From NCBI RefSeq assembly GCF_019721995.1, contig NZ_BLYC01000019.1, positions 1 through 64,000 of the forward strand: DNA of 64,000 bases, written 5' to 3'. The notes below the pieces were generated by a model, which made no database searches, had not been told where the DNA came from, and saw only the letters and a program-made list of their open reading frames with translations. Numbering within the stretch: position 1 is the stretch's first letter; each line of letters starts with the position of its first letter. A program made the translations under genes and the position numbers. The stretch is from Bathymodiolus japonicus methanotrophic gill symbiont. Its GTDB lineage: Bacteria; Pseudomonadota; Gammaproteobacteria; Methylococcales; Methylomonadaceae. Positions 51,107-62,314 of this stretch are shown piece by piece.

Positions 51107-52960
51107 ATGAAGAATCCATTAAAGAGCGTACTACTTGCTTCATCGGTAGCTGCTCTGCTTGCATTACCTGCTATTTCATCAGCAAATAGCGGCGTAGAAT
51201 CATTAACGAAAAACCCGGCTAACTGGGCGACAGCTCTTGGTAACTATGCCGGAACTCGTTATAGCAAACTCGATCAAATTAATACCAAAAATGTAAAAAC
51301 TCTGCAACCTGCATGGTCTTTTTCTACGGGTGTACTACGTGGCCATGAAGGTGGTCCATTAGTTATTGGTGATGTAATTTACATCCACACACCTTTCCCT
51401 AATACAGTTTATGCACTGGATCAGGAATCTCGTGCAGTTATCTGGGAATACACTCCGACTATGGATGCTGACGTTACCATCCCGGTCATGTGTTGTGACA
51501 CTGTTAACCGTGGTTTATCTTACGGTGACGGTAAAATTTTCCTGCAACAATCTGATACTGTATTAACAGCATTGGATGCTAAAACTGGTAAGCGTGTCTG
51601 GAGTGTACAGAATGGTGATCCTAAATTAGGTATGACTAACACTCAAGCACCTTTAGTTGTTAAAGACAAAGTGATCACTGGTATTTCTGGTGGTGAGTTT
51701 GGTGTGCGTGGCTTCCTTGCTGCTTATGACATTAAAACAGGTCAGCTAGCATGGAAAGGCTATAGCATGGGGCCTGATGGTGATACTATCATCAACCCTG
51801 GTAAAACAACTACCTGGGAAAATGCTAAAGTCACAAAAGTTGGTAAAAATTCAGGTTTAAGCACCTGGGAAGGGGACCAATGGAAAATAGGTGGTGGTAC
51901 TACCTGGGGCTGGTTTAGCTATGACTCAGACTTGAACCTGGTTTATTATGGTTCTGGTAACCCATCTACATGGAACCCTGTACAACGTCCTGGTGACAAC
52001 AAGTGGTCTATGTCTTTATGGGCTCGTGATGCTGACACAGGTGAAGTTAAATGGGTATACCAGATGACTCCACATGATGAGTGGGATTTTGATGGTATCA
52101 ATGAAACTGTTTTAGTTGACCAAAAAGTCAATGGTAAAATGCGTAAGTTAATTGTGCATTTTGATCGTAATGGTTTTGGTTACACGTTAGACCGTGTTAC
52201 TGGTGAGCTGTTAGTTGCTGAGAAATTTGATAAAACAGTTAATTGGGCAACTCATATTGATATGAAATCAGGTCGTCCTGTTTTAGACCTTAAGTACAGC
52301 CCAGAAGCTAATGGTGAAGATGAAAATACAGTCGGTGCTTGTCCTGCTGCATTAGGTTCTAAAAACCAGCAGCCGGTTTCATTCTCTCCACAAACGGGTT
52401 TATTCTACATCTCAGGTAACCACCTATGTATGGAATACGAACCTTTTGAAGTATCTTACACTGCTGGTCAACCATACGTTGGTGCGACACTAAATATGAT
52501 GCCTGCTGGTGGTGATGTATTGACTGGTAAAAAAGATGGTTCTACCAACTTAGGCCAATTCACTGCATGGGATGCGACTACAGGTAAAATCGTCTGGTCT
52601 AACAAAGAAACTTTCTCTGTCTGGTCTGGTTCGGTTGCAACGGCAGGTGGCGTAGTATTCTACGGTACACTTGAAGGTTACCTAAAAGCAGTTGATGCTA
52701 AAACAGGTAAAGAATTGTATAAATTCAAAACACCTTCTGGCATCATCGGTAACGTCAATACCTGGTCTTACAAAGGCAAGCAATATGTAGGTGTCCTTTC
52801 TGGTATCGGCGGATGGGCTGGTATTGGTATCGCTGCAGGACTTGATTCAGGAGAATCTGATTCTAACTCTGAAGGCCTAGGAGCGGTTGGAGCATACAGA
52901 AGTTTAAGCTCTTTCACTAAATTAGGTGGCGTATTCACTGTATTTGCATTACCTAACTAA
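51107..52960 (+). CDS. xoxF: Lanthanide-dependent methanol dehydrogenase (PQQ)
   Basis: 617 residues with a signal peptide (cleavage after AISSA) and an eight-bladed PQQ propeller. Adjacent Cys129-Cys130 (MCCDTVNRG) form the vicinal disulfide of this family. [12 protein letters not shown] carries catalytic Asp327 and the extra Asp329 typical of rare-earth XoxF enzymes; MxaF has alanine there. It oxidises methanol to formaldehyde or formate in the periplasm. xoxJ follows; xoxG (cytochrome) is not adjacent. Base composition and length are normal. Confidence 0.93.
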   Translation: MKNPLKSVLLASSVAALLALPAISSANSGVESLTKNPANWATALGNYAGTRYSKLDQINTKNVKTLQPAWSFSTGVLRGHEGGPLVIGDVIYIHTPFPNTVYALDQESRAVIWEYTPTMDADVTIPVMCCDTVNRGLSYGDGKIFLQQSDTVLTALDAKTGKRVWSVQNGDPKLGMTNTQAPLVVKDKVITGISGGEFGVRGFLAAYDIKTGQLAWKGYSMGPDGDTIINPGKTTTWENAKVTKVGKNSGLSTWEGDQWKIGGGTTWGWFSYDSDLNLVYYGSGNPSTWNPVQRPGDNKWSMSLWARDADTGEVKWVYQMTPHDEWDFDGINETVLVDQKVNGKMRKLIVHFDRNGFGYTLDRVTGELLVAEKFDKTVNWATHIDMKSGRPVLDLKYSPEANGEDENTVGACPAALGSKNQQPVSFSPQTGLFYISGNHLCMEYEPFEVSYTAGQPYVGATLNMMPAGGDVLTGKKDGSTNLGQFTAWDATTGKIVWSNKETFSVWSGSVATAGGVVFYGTLEGYLKAVDAKTGKELYKFKTPSGIIGNVNTWSYKGKQYVGVLSGIGGWAGIGIAAGLDSGESDSNSEGLGAVGAYRSLSSFTKLGGVFTVFALPN

Positions 52961-52982
52961 ACTAATCTGTTTTATTAGATTA

Positions 52983-53038
52983 GCAGAAACCTAAAAAGCC
53001 CCGGCTAATTTTTTAGCCGGGGCTTTTTAGGTTTCTGC
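52983..53038. terminator. Long hairpin terminator after xoxF
   Basis: A perfect 24-bp inverted repeat (52983-53006 and 53015-53038) containing AAAAAGCCCCGGCT and AGCCGGGGCTTTTT around an 8-nt loop. It has A and T runs on both sides, so it could terminate in either direction. It may limit xoxJ expression relative to xoxF. Confidence 0.85.
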
Positions 53039-53070
53039 TGCATTGTAAAATATCCAAATACAAAAGTAGT

Positions 53071-53133
53071 TGTAGGGCTTGGCTTTAGCCCGCCTTTTAG
53101 CTTAACAAAGGCGGGCTAAAGCCAAGCCCTACA
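53071..53133. repeat. 24-bp inverted repeat upstream of xoxJ
   Basis: TGTAGGGCTTGGCTTTAGCC at 53071 and onward is perfectly inverted at 53110-53133. It belongs to the TGTAGGGC-GGCTTTAGCC palindrome group also seen at 63671-63740. Confidence 0.8.
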
Positions 53134-53152
53134 GATATTATTAAAGGAACCC

Positions 53153-54004
53153 ATGTCATTATCACACTTTTCAAAATTACTGCTCACTACCTTATTATTT
53201 TCCGTAGCACTTTCTAGCCACGCCACTGAAAAATTCAGAGTTTGCGCCGACCCGCTTAACCCACCCTACTCGAGCAAAAATAAGGATGGTTATGAAAATA
53301 GGATTGCTGAGTTGTTCGCCGCTCAACTGGGACAGGAGGTGGAATATTACTGGTTTCCCCAGCGCATTGGCTTTGTACGCAATACTTTGAAAAAAAAGAT
53401 AAACGAACAAAGCAAGCAATTTAGATGTGATGTCATTATCGGCGTGCCTGCGGGCTTTGACTTTACTGCTACTACGGACTCTTATTATCACTCAACTTAT
53501 GTGTTATTAATTGCCAAAGGCCGTGGCTGGGACAATATTACTATTCCCGAGCAACTTAGATCTCTGCCGCTGGCTAAACAGGATAGTTTAAAAATAGCGA
53601 TGTTTGACCGGGGACCAGGAACAGCTTGGCTACAGAAAAGCGGTTTATTAGAACAGGGGGTTCCCTATCAAACCATGACTGGCGATGATGAGAATAACAC
53701 CACCATGATGATAGAAAAGGAATTACAGGCAGGTAATATTGATATGGTGATATTATGGGGTCCAATGGCGGGATACATAGTCTCGCAAAAACCTGATGCC
53801 TATATAATGCTACCGATGCAGTCCAGCCTGAATATGAAGTTTGATTACTCTATGGCGATGGGCGTGCGCTATGGTGATAATGCTCGTAAGACCCAGTTAA
53901 ATGAACTTATCAGTAGAAACCAGCAGGAAATTTATAATATTCTGCAAAGCTACCATGTGCCTTTACTGCCTATCCCGGCAAAGCAAGTGCGCAAGGATGA
54001 TTAA
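53153..54004 (+). CDS. xoxJ: XoxJ/MxaJ-like periplasmic protein
   Basis: 283 residues with a signal peptide (LLLTTLLFSVALSSHA). It resembles the family-3 solute-binding-like MxaJ/XoxJ proteins: FRVCADPLNPPYSSKNKDGYEN at the N-terminus (in part) and MFDRGPGTAWLQK centrally. XoxJ is thought to help activate XoxF or deliver PQQ. Its position directly after xoxF supports the call. Confidence 0.88.
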   Translation: MSLSHFSKLLLTTLLFSVALSSHATEKFRVCADPLNPPYSSKNKDGYENRIAELFAAQLGQEVEYYWFPQRIGFVRNTLKKKINEQSKQFRCDVIIGVPAGFDFTATTDSYYHSTYVLLIAKGRGWDNITIPEQLRSLPLAKQDSLKIAMFDRGPGTAWLQKSGLLEQGVPYQTMTGDDENNTTMMIEKELQAGNIDMVILWGPMAGYIVSQKPDAYIMLPMQSSLNMKFDYSMAMGVRYGDNARKTQLNELISRNQQEIYNILQSYHVPLLPIPAKQVRKDD

Positions 54005-54196
54005 CCTTGCGCATCACATGATCTTAAAAACCGCAGTTGACCGCTATATAAGGAACAGAAAATAATACTATCAATTAACTATTGAAATTATTTCATGTGG
54101 TGTGTTAAAAGTTATCCATAACCTGATAAGTTATGGATAACTAATGCTCACAGCTTACGAATAAAAAATAGAATATCAGATGATTGTATTTTTTGG

Positions 54197-55424
54197 CACT
54201 GTTCTGGTCTAATAAAACCGAACACATAAGTGAGCGATAATAACTATTACTCCAAGAGGTGTCAGAAATGGAAAAACGCAGTTATAGAAATTATCCGAAA
54301 GATTTTAAAGGAAAGGACTGTTAGTCAAATTAATGATCAAGGCTATTCCGTACCCGAAGCAGCAAAGTCATTGGGTATTCGTACTAATCTTCTCTATCGA
54401 TGGAAACAGCAAATTGAAGATCAGCAACGGGGAAAATCACTAGCTGAAGATGAAAGGGAAGAGCTGAAGCGTTTACGCAAAGAAATCAAGTGATTGCGTA
54501 TGGAGAAAGACACTTTAAAAAAGTCAGCGTCTTCTTTGCGAAAGAAATTAAGTGAAATAACACTTTATTCAACAGCAATCAGAAGGCAAGTTTGTAAACT
54601 AATTGTGCCGTGTCATGCAAATGGGCCCTTCGGCTTATTATGTCTGGCTTAAACGTCCAGCAACACTTATTACAGAAGAAGAGCTTCATTTGTACCGTAG
54701 AGCTAAAGCCTTGTTTATTGAAAGCCGTGAGAGCGTAGGGAGTCGACAATTAATGAATGAACTACGTACTGAAGGCTTTCAAATAGGGAGATACAAAACC
54801 GGGTCGTTGATGAAGCGATTAAAACTTACTGTTAAACAGCGTGTCGCCTACTAAAGTATCCACCAAGCGAAAGCACAGTGATGCTGTCGCCGACAACCTG
54901 TTAAATTAGAATTTTAATTCGGTCGCAGCTAACGAGATCTAGGCGGGAGATATCACCTATTTACGCACCGCTGAAGGCTGGATGTATTTAGCGATTGTCA
55001 TGGACTTGTATTCACGCAGGATCGTTGCTGGCATATCGATAAACGCATGACAGGTCACCTCCGTTGCACAGGCATTAACTCAAGCCGCTAAGATTCGTCA
55101 GCCTGGTAAAGGTCAGGTTTCTCATACCGGCCGTGGCTCACAGTACACCAAGTCAACGTTTTCGTTAGTTACTCACCTATCACCGTTTGCGTGCCTCTAT
55201 GGGCGATGTGGGAAGTTGTTACGAGAATGCGGTAGTTGAACGTTTTTTTGGTAGTTTAAAACACGACTGGACTCTTAAAGTATATCAACCAACGCGCGAG
55301 TTTATGAAGCAAGAGGTCACGAGTTATATGATACAACCTGGTTCGATTGCATACGGCTAATGGCAATATGTCACCGGCCAATTTCTCAAATTAATTTGTC
55401 CGGTCTAGGCTGACCAGTACAGTG
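54197..55424 (+). mobile_element. IS3 family element, degenerate
   Basis: Ends CACTGTTCTGGTC and, inverted, CACTGTACTGGTC bound ~1.2 kb. OrfA (YRNYPKDFK, then SVPEAAKSLGIRTNLLYRWK) is frameshifted. OrfB pieces ([54 protein letters not shown]) contain several stops. The element is dead. Confidence 0.8.
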
Positions 55425-55729
55425 TTCATGATCATAATAATACGCCCCCTTTTTTCGGGGTCAAATGAGGCTAAAAAATTAGAGAATGTTGTCATGAAGT
55501 TTTATTGGATACGAAGATATTCTGGCAAAGTGAAATTAATTCGTTTGCTTTTGCAATCAGTTTGTTTTCAAAACTGATAAATTTATCTGTGTAAAGGCTG
55601 ATAGCAGATGTAAAGCATTGGGAAAACCTGCCAAAGTATTAAGCAGCTGAAGTTTCCCAATTATTGAGTAGCTGAAATACACAATGCTGGTGTATCGAGG
55701 TTTATTTTAGGTGGTTTTGCCATGTTTAT

Positions 55730-57214
55730 CATCAGTGTTCCCCTATCAATTGAGGCCGTGAAACTAACCTCGCCACAAGAGAGCTCATAAAGCACTGTAA
55801 AGACATTCCTGTTATTATTGCGTTTTGAACTGCCCGAATGGTATACGAGCTGATACGAGATATTCTTGCCTGGAAAAATACAGGCGCGCCTGATTTTTTA
55901 TCCGATGGATGAATCAATTCTGGCTGTTGTGTTTTTGAAATCTCTTCAAACACGCGCATTAAATTATAGCTCATTGCAGTCAGGCGCATTTGATTTTCAA
56001 GTGAGCGGGTATTGGAAGACCAAGCTTTAGTTTCCTTGAAATTACTTTTAGTGTTATTGAATGTCTTTTCAATCGTCCATCGCTTGAAATACAGCATGGC
56101 AATGGTTCCAGGGTTAATAGTCATTGGCAAGGTTGTCACAAACCGGTGAAGTTTTCCGGTTTCTGGATCACGGTAATCCACCACGTTAAATTTGATGCCC
56201 TTGTTTTCGTACACACTGTATGCTTCAACCCCTGTATTGATCTCATGGCGGGAGTCAAAATGGATAGACTCAACCAGAGTCGCAATTGAATTTTCTTTTA
56301 GCATTGAAATCATGTAATTAGCATGTCGTTTCTGCCGATCCCACCAGACAAAGTCGGTGACGGCTTTATCGTAGACATAGAGATGTTTCTGAGAGCTGTT
56401 ATTTCCCTTGTTTTGCTTTTCAATATGATTTCGTAACACAGGTATTTCTTGATGTCTCTGAGTTCCGTTTGTCACCAGACAAAGAAATCTGAGCAACCCA
56501 CTTCTGAGATTCAACGCGTAAATCCCCCCGGCCGCATAAACTTTCCCCTTGCTGTTTTTTTCAGTATGGCAGGCATGATCAATAAAATGTCCATCCGCTG
56601 CTTCTATGGTGTATTCGTCAAGTTCTGGGAATGCTTTAAGATAATCAATGCCTTGCGATAGCAGTGTTTCAGCGTGAAGATGATAGCTCTGCTGTTCAAA
56701 TGCCTCAAGCATACTTGTTCGTCTATGCGACTTCAGTGATTTAAAATACGTTGAGTGGGGAAGCAGCTGGCCATAAATCTGTTCATTGGTTTGGAGGAAA
56801 TGGCGACCACTATCGACTACACTGATACAGCGTAATAACCCAAGGCGAATAAAGTCGATATATCCTTCAACTCTGGGCATGAACGAGCCCACAAAGGATG
56901 ACGCTCTGCTAACAGGGCACGTTCCATACTTTCATTGCAGTGTTGGTGAATATGTTCAGAGAGTGGTAGGTCTTTAAGCATGGGTGATATCCGTTTATGA
57001 GGTGATTAAAACGGAAATTTTTAGAAGAATTTTTTCGGTAATTGCAAGCTTTATTTGAAATTATTTGTTGTTTTTTTACGCTGCCTACAGAGTGTCTATT
57101 TGCTGTTATAAGTGGTTAAAATCAAAAAGATGGAAATATTCGATTGGTGCTACCTTCATGTAGGTTATAGGCTGCTTTGTTTAGGTACTTCTTCTTTCAA
57201 TGGGAACACTGATG
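55730..57214 (-). mobile_element. IS H, IS4-like element, 1485 bp, complete ends
   Basis: Ends CATCAGTGTTCCC and GGGAACACTGATG, flanked by ATGTTTAT on both sides (8-bp duplication inside MITE E). One transposase gene on the minus strand. Confidence 0.93.
55732..56982 (-). pseudogene. IS H transposase (IS4 group), frameshifted, with a 12-bp scar
   Basis: The start (MLKDLPLSEHIHQHCNESME) is at about 56982; the frame shifts near 56845 into the main ORF (DEYTIEAADGHFID, VYDKAVTDFVWWD, YFKRWTIEKTFNNTK with the YREK signature). About 70 bp present in the copy at 23157-24118 are replaced at 55881-55892 by CAGGCGCGCCTG. Both changes probably inactivate it. Confidence 0.85.
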
Positions 57215-57343
57215 ATGTTTATAGCAAACCCCTACTTAATTCCCCTTAGACAATAGCATTTGAAACGAATGAAAAGACTATTTTTTTCATATAGTTGTAG
57301 CATAGTTTCAATTTTACCATAAATAATTATTGGGAAACTTCAG

Positions 57344-58105
57344 TTAAGCAGGATTATCACTATCAATAAAAATGCATTCCATATGGCAGTGACTTTGTAT
57401 TTTTTGCATCAGCGCGAGTACGCCAAAAATCTCTGTAGCATAGTGCCCACCAGCAAACATGTGAATGTCGTTTTCCTGACTCTCATGCCAGTCATGCTCG
57501 GATATTTCTCCGGTAATATAAGCATCAAGTCCGGCTTTTTGCGCTAATGCCCAGTCGCTGTTTGCGCCGCCGGTAATGATACCTACGGATTCTACTATTT
57601 GATTTTCATCTGGGCTGGCGATAATCACATCATGGTTCAGCACGGATTGTAATTTTAGGGCGAATTCTTTTGCGGGTAGCGGTTGATCGAGCAGGCCTTC
57701 TATTCCTGTGGGATTGCCTTTATATTCGCCAAACGGGCGCTGCTGTTGACAGCCGAGCAGGTTACCTAATACTGCCGCATTGCCGACTTCGGGGTGTGCG
57801 TCTAGGGGTAAGTGGTAGGCAAATAAGTTGATGTTGTGTTGTACTAAAGGGAAAACTCGCTTGGCAAAAGCCCCCGTTAGTGTGCGCGTGCCGTGGAAGT
57901 GCCAGAATAAACCGTGGTGTACAACCAGGGTATCAGCGCCCAGTTCGGCTGCCTGGGTGATAGAATCACGCGTGGCAGAGACTGCAAAGGCTATTTTCTG
58001 GATATTTTCAGCGCCTTCTATTTGCAGCCCATTGGGGCAGTAATCTTTGAAAATTGCAGGATTGAGTAAATCATTAAAATAGCAGTTTAATTCACTCCTG
58101 TGCAT
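57344..58105 (-). CDS. Nif3-like dinuclear metal center protein (YbgI family)
   Basis: 253 residues. Metal-binding VVHHGLFW near residue 61, HPEVGNAAVLG, and C-terminal GGHYATEIFG. These proteins hold two metal ions in a toroidal hexamer. Reported roles vary (GTP cyclohydrolase-like), so no specific reaction is assigned. MITE E inserted at its stop codon. Confidence 0.9.
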   Translation of the reverse strand: MHRSELNCYFNDLLNPAIFKDYCPNGLQIEGAENIQKIAFAVSATRDSITQAAELGADTLVVHHGLFWHFHGTRTLTGAFAKRVFPLVQHNINLFAYHLPLDAHPEVGNAAVLGNLLGCQQQRPFGEYKGNPTGIEGLLDQPLPAKEFALKLQSVLNHDVIIASPDENQIVESVGIITGGANSDWALAQKAGLDAYITGEISEHDWHESQENDIHMFAGGHYATEIFGVLALMQKIQSHCHMECIFIDSDNPA

Positions 58106-58607
58106 GGTTTTCTTCCTCGAATTTTTGCCATAGGGCTTTAAATGTGTCGGTAAGCGTCATATCATTATCAGCGACACGTTGAGAAATTTCTTGAATGTTA
58201 ATCCACTGGCCACCATCGATTTCCCCGGCTTCCAGCGTGAACGGCCCGTTGTGCGAACTGCGGTAGACCTGGACGAATTCCATGCCTGTTTCGGACTTTG
58301 CTGGTAGTTTGAATAGCAATTCAAGTGTTGCGTCTACACAGACACCGAGCTCTTCGATGGTTTCCCGGTGGGCGCAGACATCGTAACTTTCTCCGGCATC
58401 GACATGACCAGCGGCTGAGGTATCCCAGAGCCCGGCATTGATATCTTTACTGAGTGAGCGCTTTTGCAAAAATAGCTGCTGCTGGTCATTAAACACCAGA
58501 ATATGCACAGCTCGATGGCGTAAGCCGAGTTGATGGACTTTATTGCGGGGCTGGTTTTCGATGAATTGGTCATTTTCATCAACTACAGCAATCAGTTCCT
58601 GGTTCAT
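58092..58607 (-). CDS. NUDIX hydrolase (YfcD/IPP-isomerase-like)
   Basis: 171 residues. The NUDIX box GHVDAGESYDVCAHRETIEELG is complete in spacing (given here around Gly-His to Glu-Glu). The N-terminal HRAVHILVFNDQQQLFLQKR resembles YfcD and isopentenyl-diphosphate isomerase type 1. Substrate unknown. It overlaps the nif3-like gene by 14 bp. Confidence 0.88.
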   Translation of the reverse strand: MNQELIAVVDENDQFIENQPRNKVHQLGLRHRAVHILVFNDQQQLFLQKRSLSKDINAGLWDTSAAGHVDAGESYDVCAHRETIEELGVCVDATLELLFKLPAKSETGMEFVQVYRSSHNGPFTLEAGEIDGGQWINIQEISQRVADNDMTLTDTFKALWQKFEEENHAQE

Positions 58608-58789
58608 ATGTCTCCCAACAAGAATAAACCTTGAATAATCAGTCCGGTTATTATTCGCTGAATATTCCAGGATAAAGGCTTTTGCCTTTTTTAGTATTGG
58701 GTTATTCTAAAACATTCATTAGCTAATGCGGTAATATTATGGCAGGACGTAGTGAGCATAGTCAGGCAGAAATCAGGCAAATGGTACTG

Positions 58790-59392
58790 CAGGCGCGCCA
58801 TGCTACATCACGAAATTCTGGGACTCCTGTCGCCATAATTCGTTCACCTACGCAGCGGATGGGAGATGCCCTGAACGCCCTGCGTCCGCAACGACTACGC
58901 ACAAAAGCCGCTTCGTCATTACTACCTCACTGGCTGGACGGCTATTCGGAATGCAATTCTTGCTCCTCTCGCGTGCTGCTAGTACACGTCGAATCAGAGA
59001 ATTGCCCTGTCGCCTATCAGGGACTAAAAATCACCACTTCGCTAACCCATCTTCGTCACTTTCATCTTTCTAAGCCATTGATTCATCGGTTTAAGCGATT
59101 TTTTGTCGAAAAATTCTCTTTAAAATCAATGGTGTTTTTTTTGAAAGTTTTGTAGTGCCATTTATATTATTTTTGTCGATAAATTCATTGACTTTTGTCA
59201 AAAAAATCATCATTATTTGAGTGTAATTTACATGCGACAAAAATACTCTAAAAAATCCAACGTTTTATACAAAAACACAAAATCTGTAGTGCCAACTGGC
59301 TACTTTTTAAAATTTCAACCAATTGATTTATAACAACTACATCATCAATAGTGACGAAGATGGGCTAAGCTCCGTTTCCATGATTTTCAGCG
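58790..59392 (-). repeat. Element A (reverse) carrying element D
   Basis: CAGGCGCGCC at 58790 to GATTTTCAGCG at 59392. Removing D and one CTAA leaves 280 bp. The flanking codons CTG-GAG rejoin without any duplicated base. Confidence 0.92.
59046..59364 (+). repeat. Element D, complete (319 bp), in the head of element A
   Basis: CCCATCTTCGTCACT to its inverse, flanked by CTAA (59042-59045 and 59365-59368). Confidence 0.9.
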
Positions 59393-59925
59393 GAGGCAGC
59401 AGAAGAGATTGTCCAGGAAGATGGGTATTCTGCGTTAAAAGTGCGTAAAATTGCCGCTGATATTGGTTATACCGTAGGAAGTATTTATATGGTTTTTACC
59501 AATATGAATGATTTAAATATGCATATTAAGGCGCGAACATGGCAGAAATTGCATCAGCATCTGCATGCGCAGCTAAAAAAAATGCACCTGTACAAAGTAT
59601 TGCGCGTGCCTATCTTGATTTTGCCATTGCCAATCAAGGCTTGTGGCGCATGTTGTTCGAGCATCAATTAGCACTCGGCGAACTTGTGCTATCATGGTAT
59701 ATGCAGGAAACCCAGCAGGTCTTTGCGGTGCTTTTTAAAGTGCTAAGAGAACTGGATAAGCAGCATTCCGATGCTGAAGTACAGCTGGCTGCACAGGCGC
59801 TAATGAAAAGTGTGCAGGGAATAGCGAATGCAAAACCAAACCCAGCAAGCCATTAACTCAACTAAGGTAGAGGTTGAACTGCTAGCCACTTGTTTTATGC
59901 GTGGCTGGCTCGATGAGGCAAAGTA

Positions 59926-60655
59926 ATGAATGAAGTTTCTATGCAGCAAGTAACGCCGATGGCAGAGCGTAGGGAATTAATATCCTGGGCATTGTATGAT
60001 TTTGCTAACTCAGGTTATACCACGGTGGTGATGAGCACGATTTATAGCACTTATTTTGTCGGCGTTATTGCCGTCAGCAGTGTGGATATGGTGGCAGGCA
60101 TGCCGACTCTTTTGTGGTCGATAGCTATAGGCCTGGCGAATTTTGTAGTGATGATTATCGGGCCTGTGGTAGGGGCGCTAGCTGATCACCAGGCGAGAAA
60201 AAAAATATTTTTATTGATCTCCAGCATCGGCTGTGTACTGGCAACCGCATTATTGGCATTTGTAGAGCCGGGGGAAGTGTTGTTATCAATGCTGCTGGTT
60301 ACAATCTCAGCGATTATGTTTGCGCAAGGTGAAAACTTGATAGCCGCATTTTTACCAGAACTAGTGCCGAAAGAAAAAATGGGCCGCATGTCGGGCTATG
60401 GCTGGAGTGTTGGTTACTTCGGTGGTTTGCTAACCCTGGGATTATGCTTATGGCTTATTACCTGGGGACAGCAGCAGGGCATGGCGGATACCGATATTAT
60501 TCCACTGACCTTGTTACTCACCGCTGGCATCTTTGCAGTTTCTGTCATGCCGACTTTTCTCTGGTTGCGTGAGCGCGCCGTGGCGCAGCCCGAAGAGGAT
60601 ATTTCCTATTTTCGTTTAAGCTTCAGCATTTAAGCAGTAACCAGTTTACCCTTAA
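59926..60655 (+). pseudogene. MFS transporter (UMF1/Atg22-like), truncated by IS F
   Basis: The first ~230 residues of an MFS protein (ISWALYDFANSGYTTVVMST, GPVVGALADHQARKK between membrane segments, MSGYGWSVGYFGG). Family members are about 430 residues; the rest is missing where IS F begins at 60656. The frame stops at 60633. No substrate can be assigned. Confidence 0.85.
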
Positions 60656-62189
60656 ACTCGATGTTCAAGTTTTTGATATTGAGAAGGTAAAATCAGGTAT
60701 TCTGAGGTTGTTGTAATTTTATCGGTGTAAGCCCATGTTAATGAATGCCCCAGCCACCTTTATCCAAAGCTATATTGACGATTTAAATGATGCGCTCAAT
60801 CAGCTAAAACCCGGAGCCGCTTTGACACGGATTCAAGCCGCCTGGTTGGGCACTTGTTTAACGGGCATACTGCTAATGAACTCTGTTTGCTGGGCTAAGT
60901 TTGAGCGAGCAAGCCTTGGAGATTGCAAAGTAGCCGCATTATCCTGGGTGTTTCGTAAAGCAAGTATACCCTGGGACTGGTTGCTACGGGTGAGTGTGGT
61001 CTTAATTTTAAAACGTTATGGCATTACTGAAGGTGTGTTGGCCTTTGATGAATCAGACCGAGCACGATCTAAGTCTACAAAACGTATTTATAAGGTTTAC
61101 AAGCAGAAACACAAAGGCTCCGGCGGGTATGTTAATGGACAAACGATAGTATTATTGCTGCTAGTTACCTCATCCAGTACAGTGCCTGTCGGTTTTTTCT
61201 TTTATATGCCGGATCCAGCCTTAAAGCAGTGGGATAAAGAAGATAAACGGTTGAAAAAGAGCGGTATAGCAAAAAAAGATCGGCCTATTAAGCCTGAACG
61301 TGACAGTGCCTACCCGACCAAAACAGAGATTGCATTAGGCTTATTAAAAGAGTTTAAAGTTGCGCATAGCCTGATTAAAATTAAAGGCGTACTGGCTTGA
61401 TGCGCTGTATGGTGAAAAAGCCTTTATGGACGAAGCCGCTAAAGAATCTGGAGGCTCGCAGGTGATTAGCCAATTACGTAAAAACCAAAATATTGAATAT
61501 AGAGGTAAAATAAGGTCAGTCGAGAGCTACTTTAATTCGATTAACAAAGGCATTGATCAGATAATACGTGTACGTGGCGGCAAAGAGATTAAAGTGACTG
61601 TCAGCAGTGCACGATTGAAGGTGAGTTCTCACAGTAAAAAACGCTTTGTCATTGCCTTAAAATATGACGGTGAAAACGACTATCGCTATTTAGTGGCGAC
61701 AGACCTGACTTGGCGCACACAATATATTATTCAAGCCTATACGTTGAGATGGCTGATTGAGGTTTTCTTTGAGGACTGGAAGCTTTATGAAGGATGGGGG
61801 CGTGAGGCCAAACAATTAGATGAAGAGGGATCAAGCCGTGGCCTGATTCTGAGTCTTTTGTTTGACCATTGCCTTCTCCTTCACCCAGAGCAAATAGCCC
61901 GCATTGAAAGCAAACTACCTGAGTATACCGTAGGTAGCTTACAGCGCAAGTCTCAAATGGATGTACTGCTTGAGTTCATCACGTCATTGCTAAAGTTTCC
62001 AGATCCTGGTGATAAGCTGAAAGAGTTAGGTGAATTAATAAAGGATGTGTTTCAACTGATGCCATCAGGAAAACATATGATTGGCAGAGATTTAGGGCGC
62101 TTAGGGCCAACAGCATCATTAAAGTATTGTTCTGCTGGGTGAAGGTAAGAGTTTGATGGCAATGGGATGGAAAAACTTGAACATCGAGT
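60656..62189 (+). mobile_element. IS F copy 4, complete ends, 1534 bp
   Basis: ACTCGATGTTC to GAACATCGAGT. Transposase frames 60735-61400 and 61426-62142 are separated by one extra T (GCTTGATGCG). Flanks do not show a duplication; the right flank is IS H sequence, so this locus is rearranged. Confidence 0.9.
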
Positions 62190-62314
62190 ATCAGCTCGTA
62201 TACCATTCGGGCAGTTCAAAACGCAATAATAACAGGAATGTCTTTACAGTGCTTTATGAGCTCTCTTGTGGCGAGGTTAGTTTCACGGCCTCAATTGATA
62301 GGAGAACACTGATG
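62190..62314 (+). mobile_element. IS H 3' end fragment
   Basis: 125 bp from ATCAGCTCGTATACC to GAACACTGATG, identical in order to the end of IS H. It abuts the mpg-like gene and has replaced its last codons. Confidence 0.85.

Larger units (their letters stand above)
55647..57343 (-). repeat. MITE E, copy 3, interrupted by IS H
   Basis: 55647-55729 and 57223-57343 make a 204-bp E in reverse, flanked by TTAAGCAG on both sides. The right duplication overlaps the stop codon of the nif3-like gene. 55425-55646 upstream shows no recognisable feature. Confidence 0.9.
58739..59926 (+). pseudogene. TetR-family regulator, split by A+D and frameshifted
   Basis: 58739-58789 (MAGRSEHSQAEIRQMVL) joins in frame to 59393 onward (EAAEEIVQEDGYSALKVRKI, IGYTVGSIYMVFTNMNDL) when the insert is removed: a TetR helix-turn-helix. 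A frameshift lies in the poly-A run near 59577, after which AYLDFAIANQGLWRMLFEHQ continues, and another near 59825. It overlaps the MFS gene start (TAATG), so it probably once regulated it. Confidence 0.82.
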
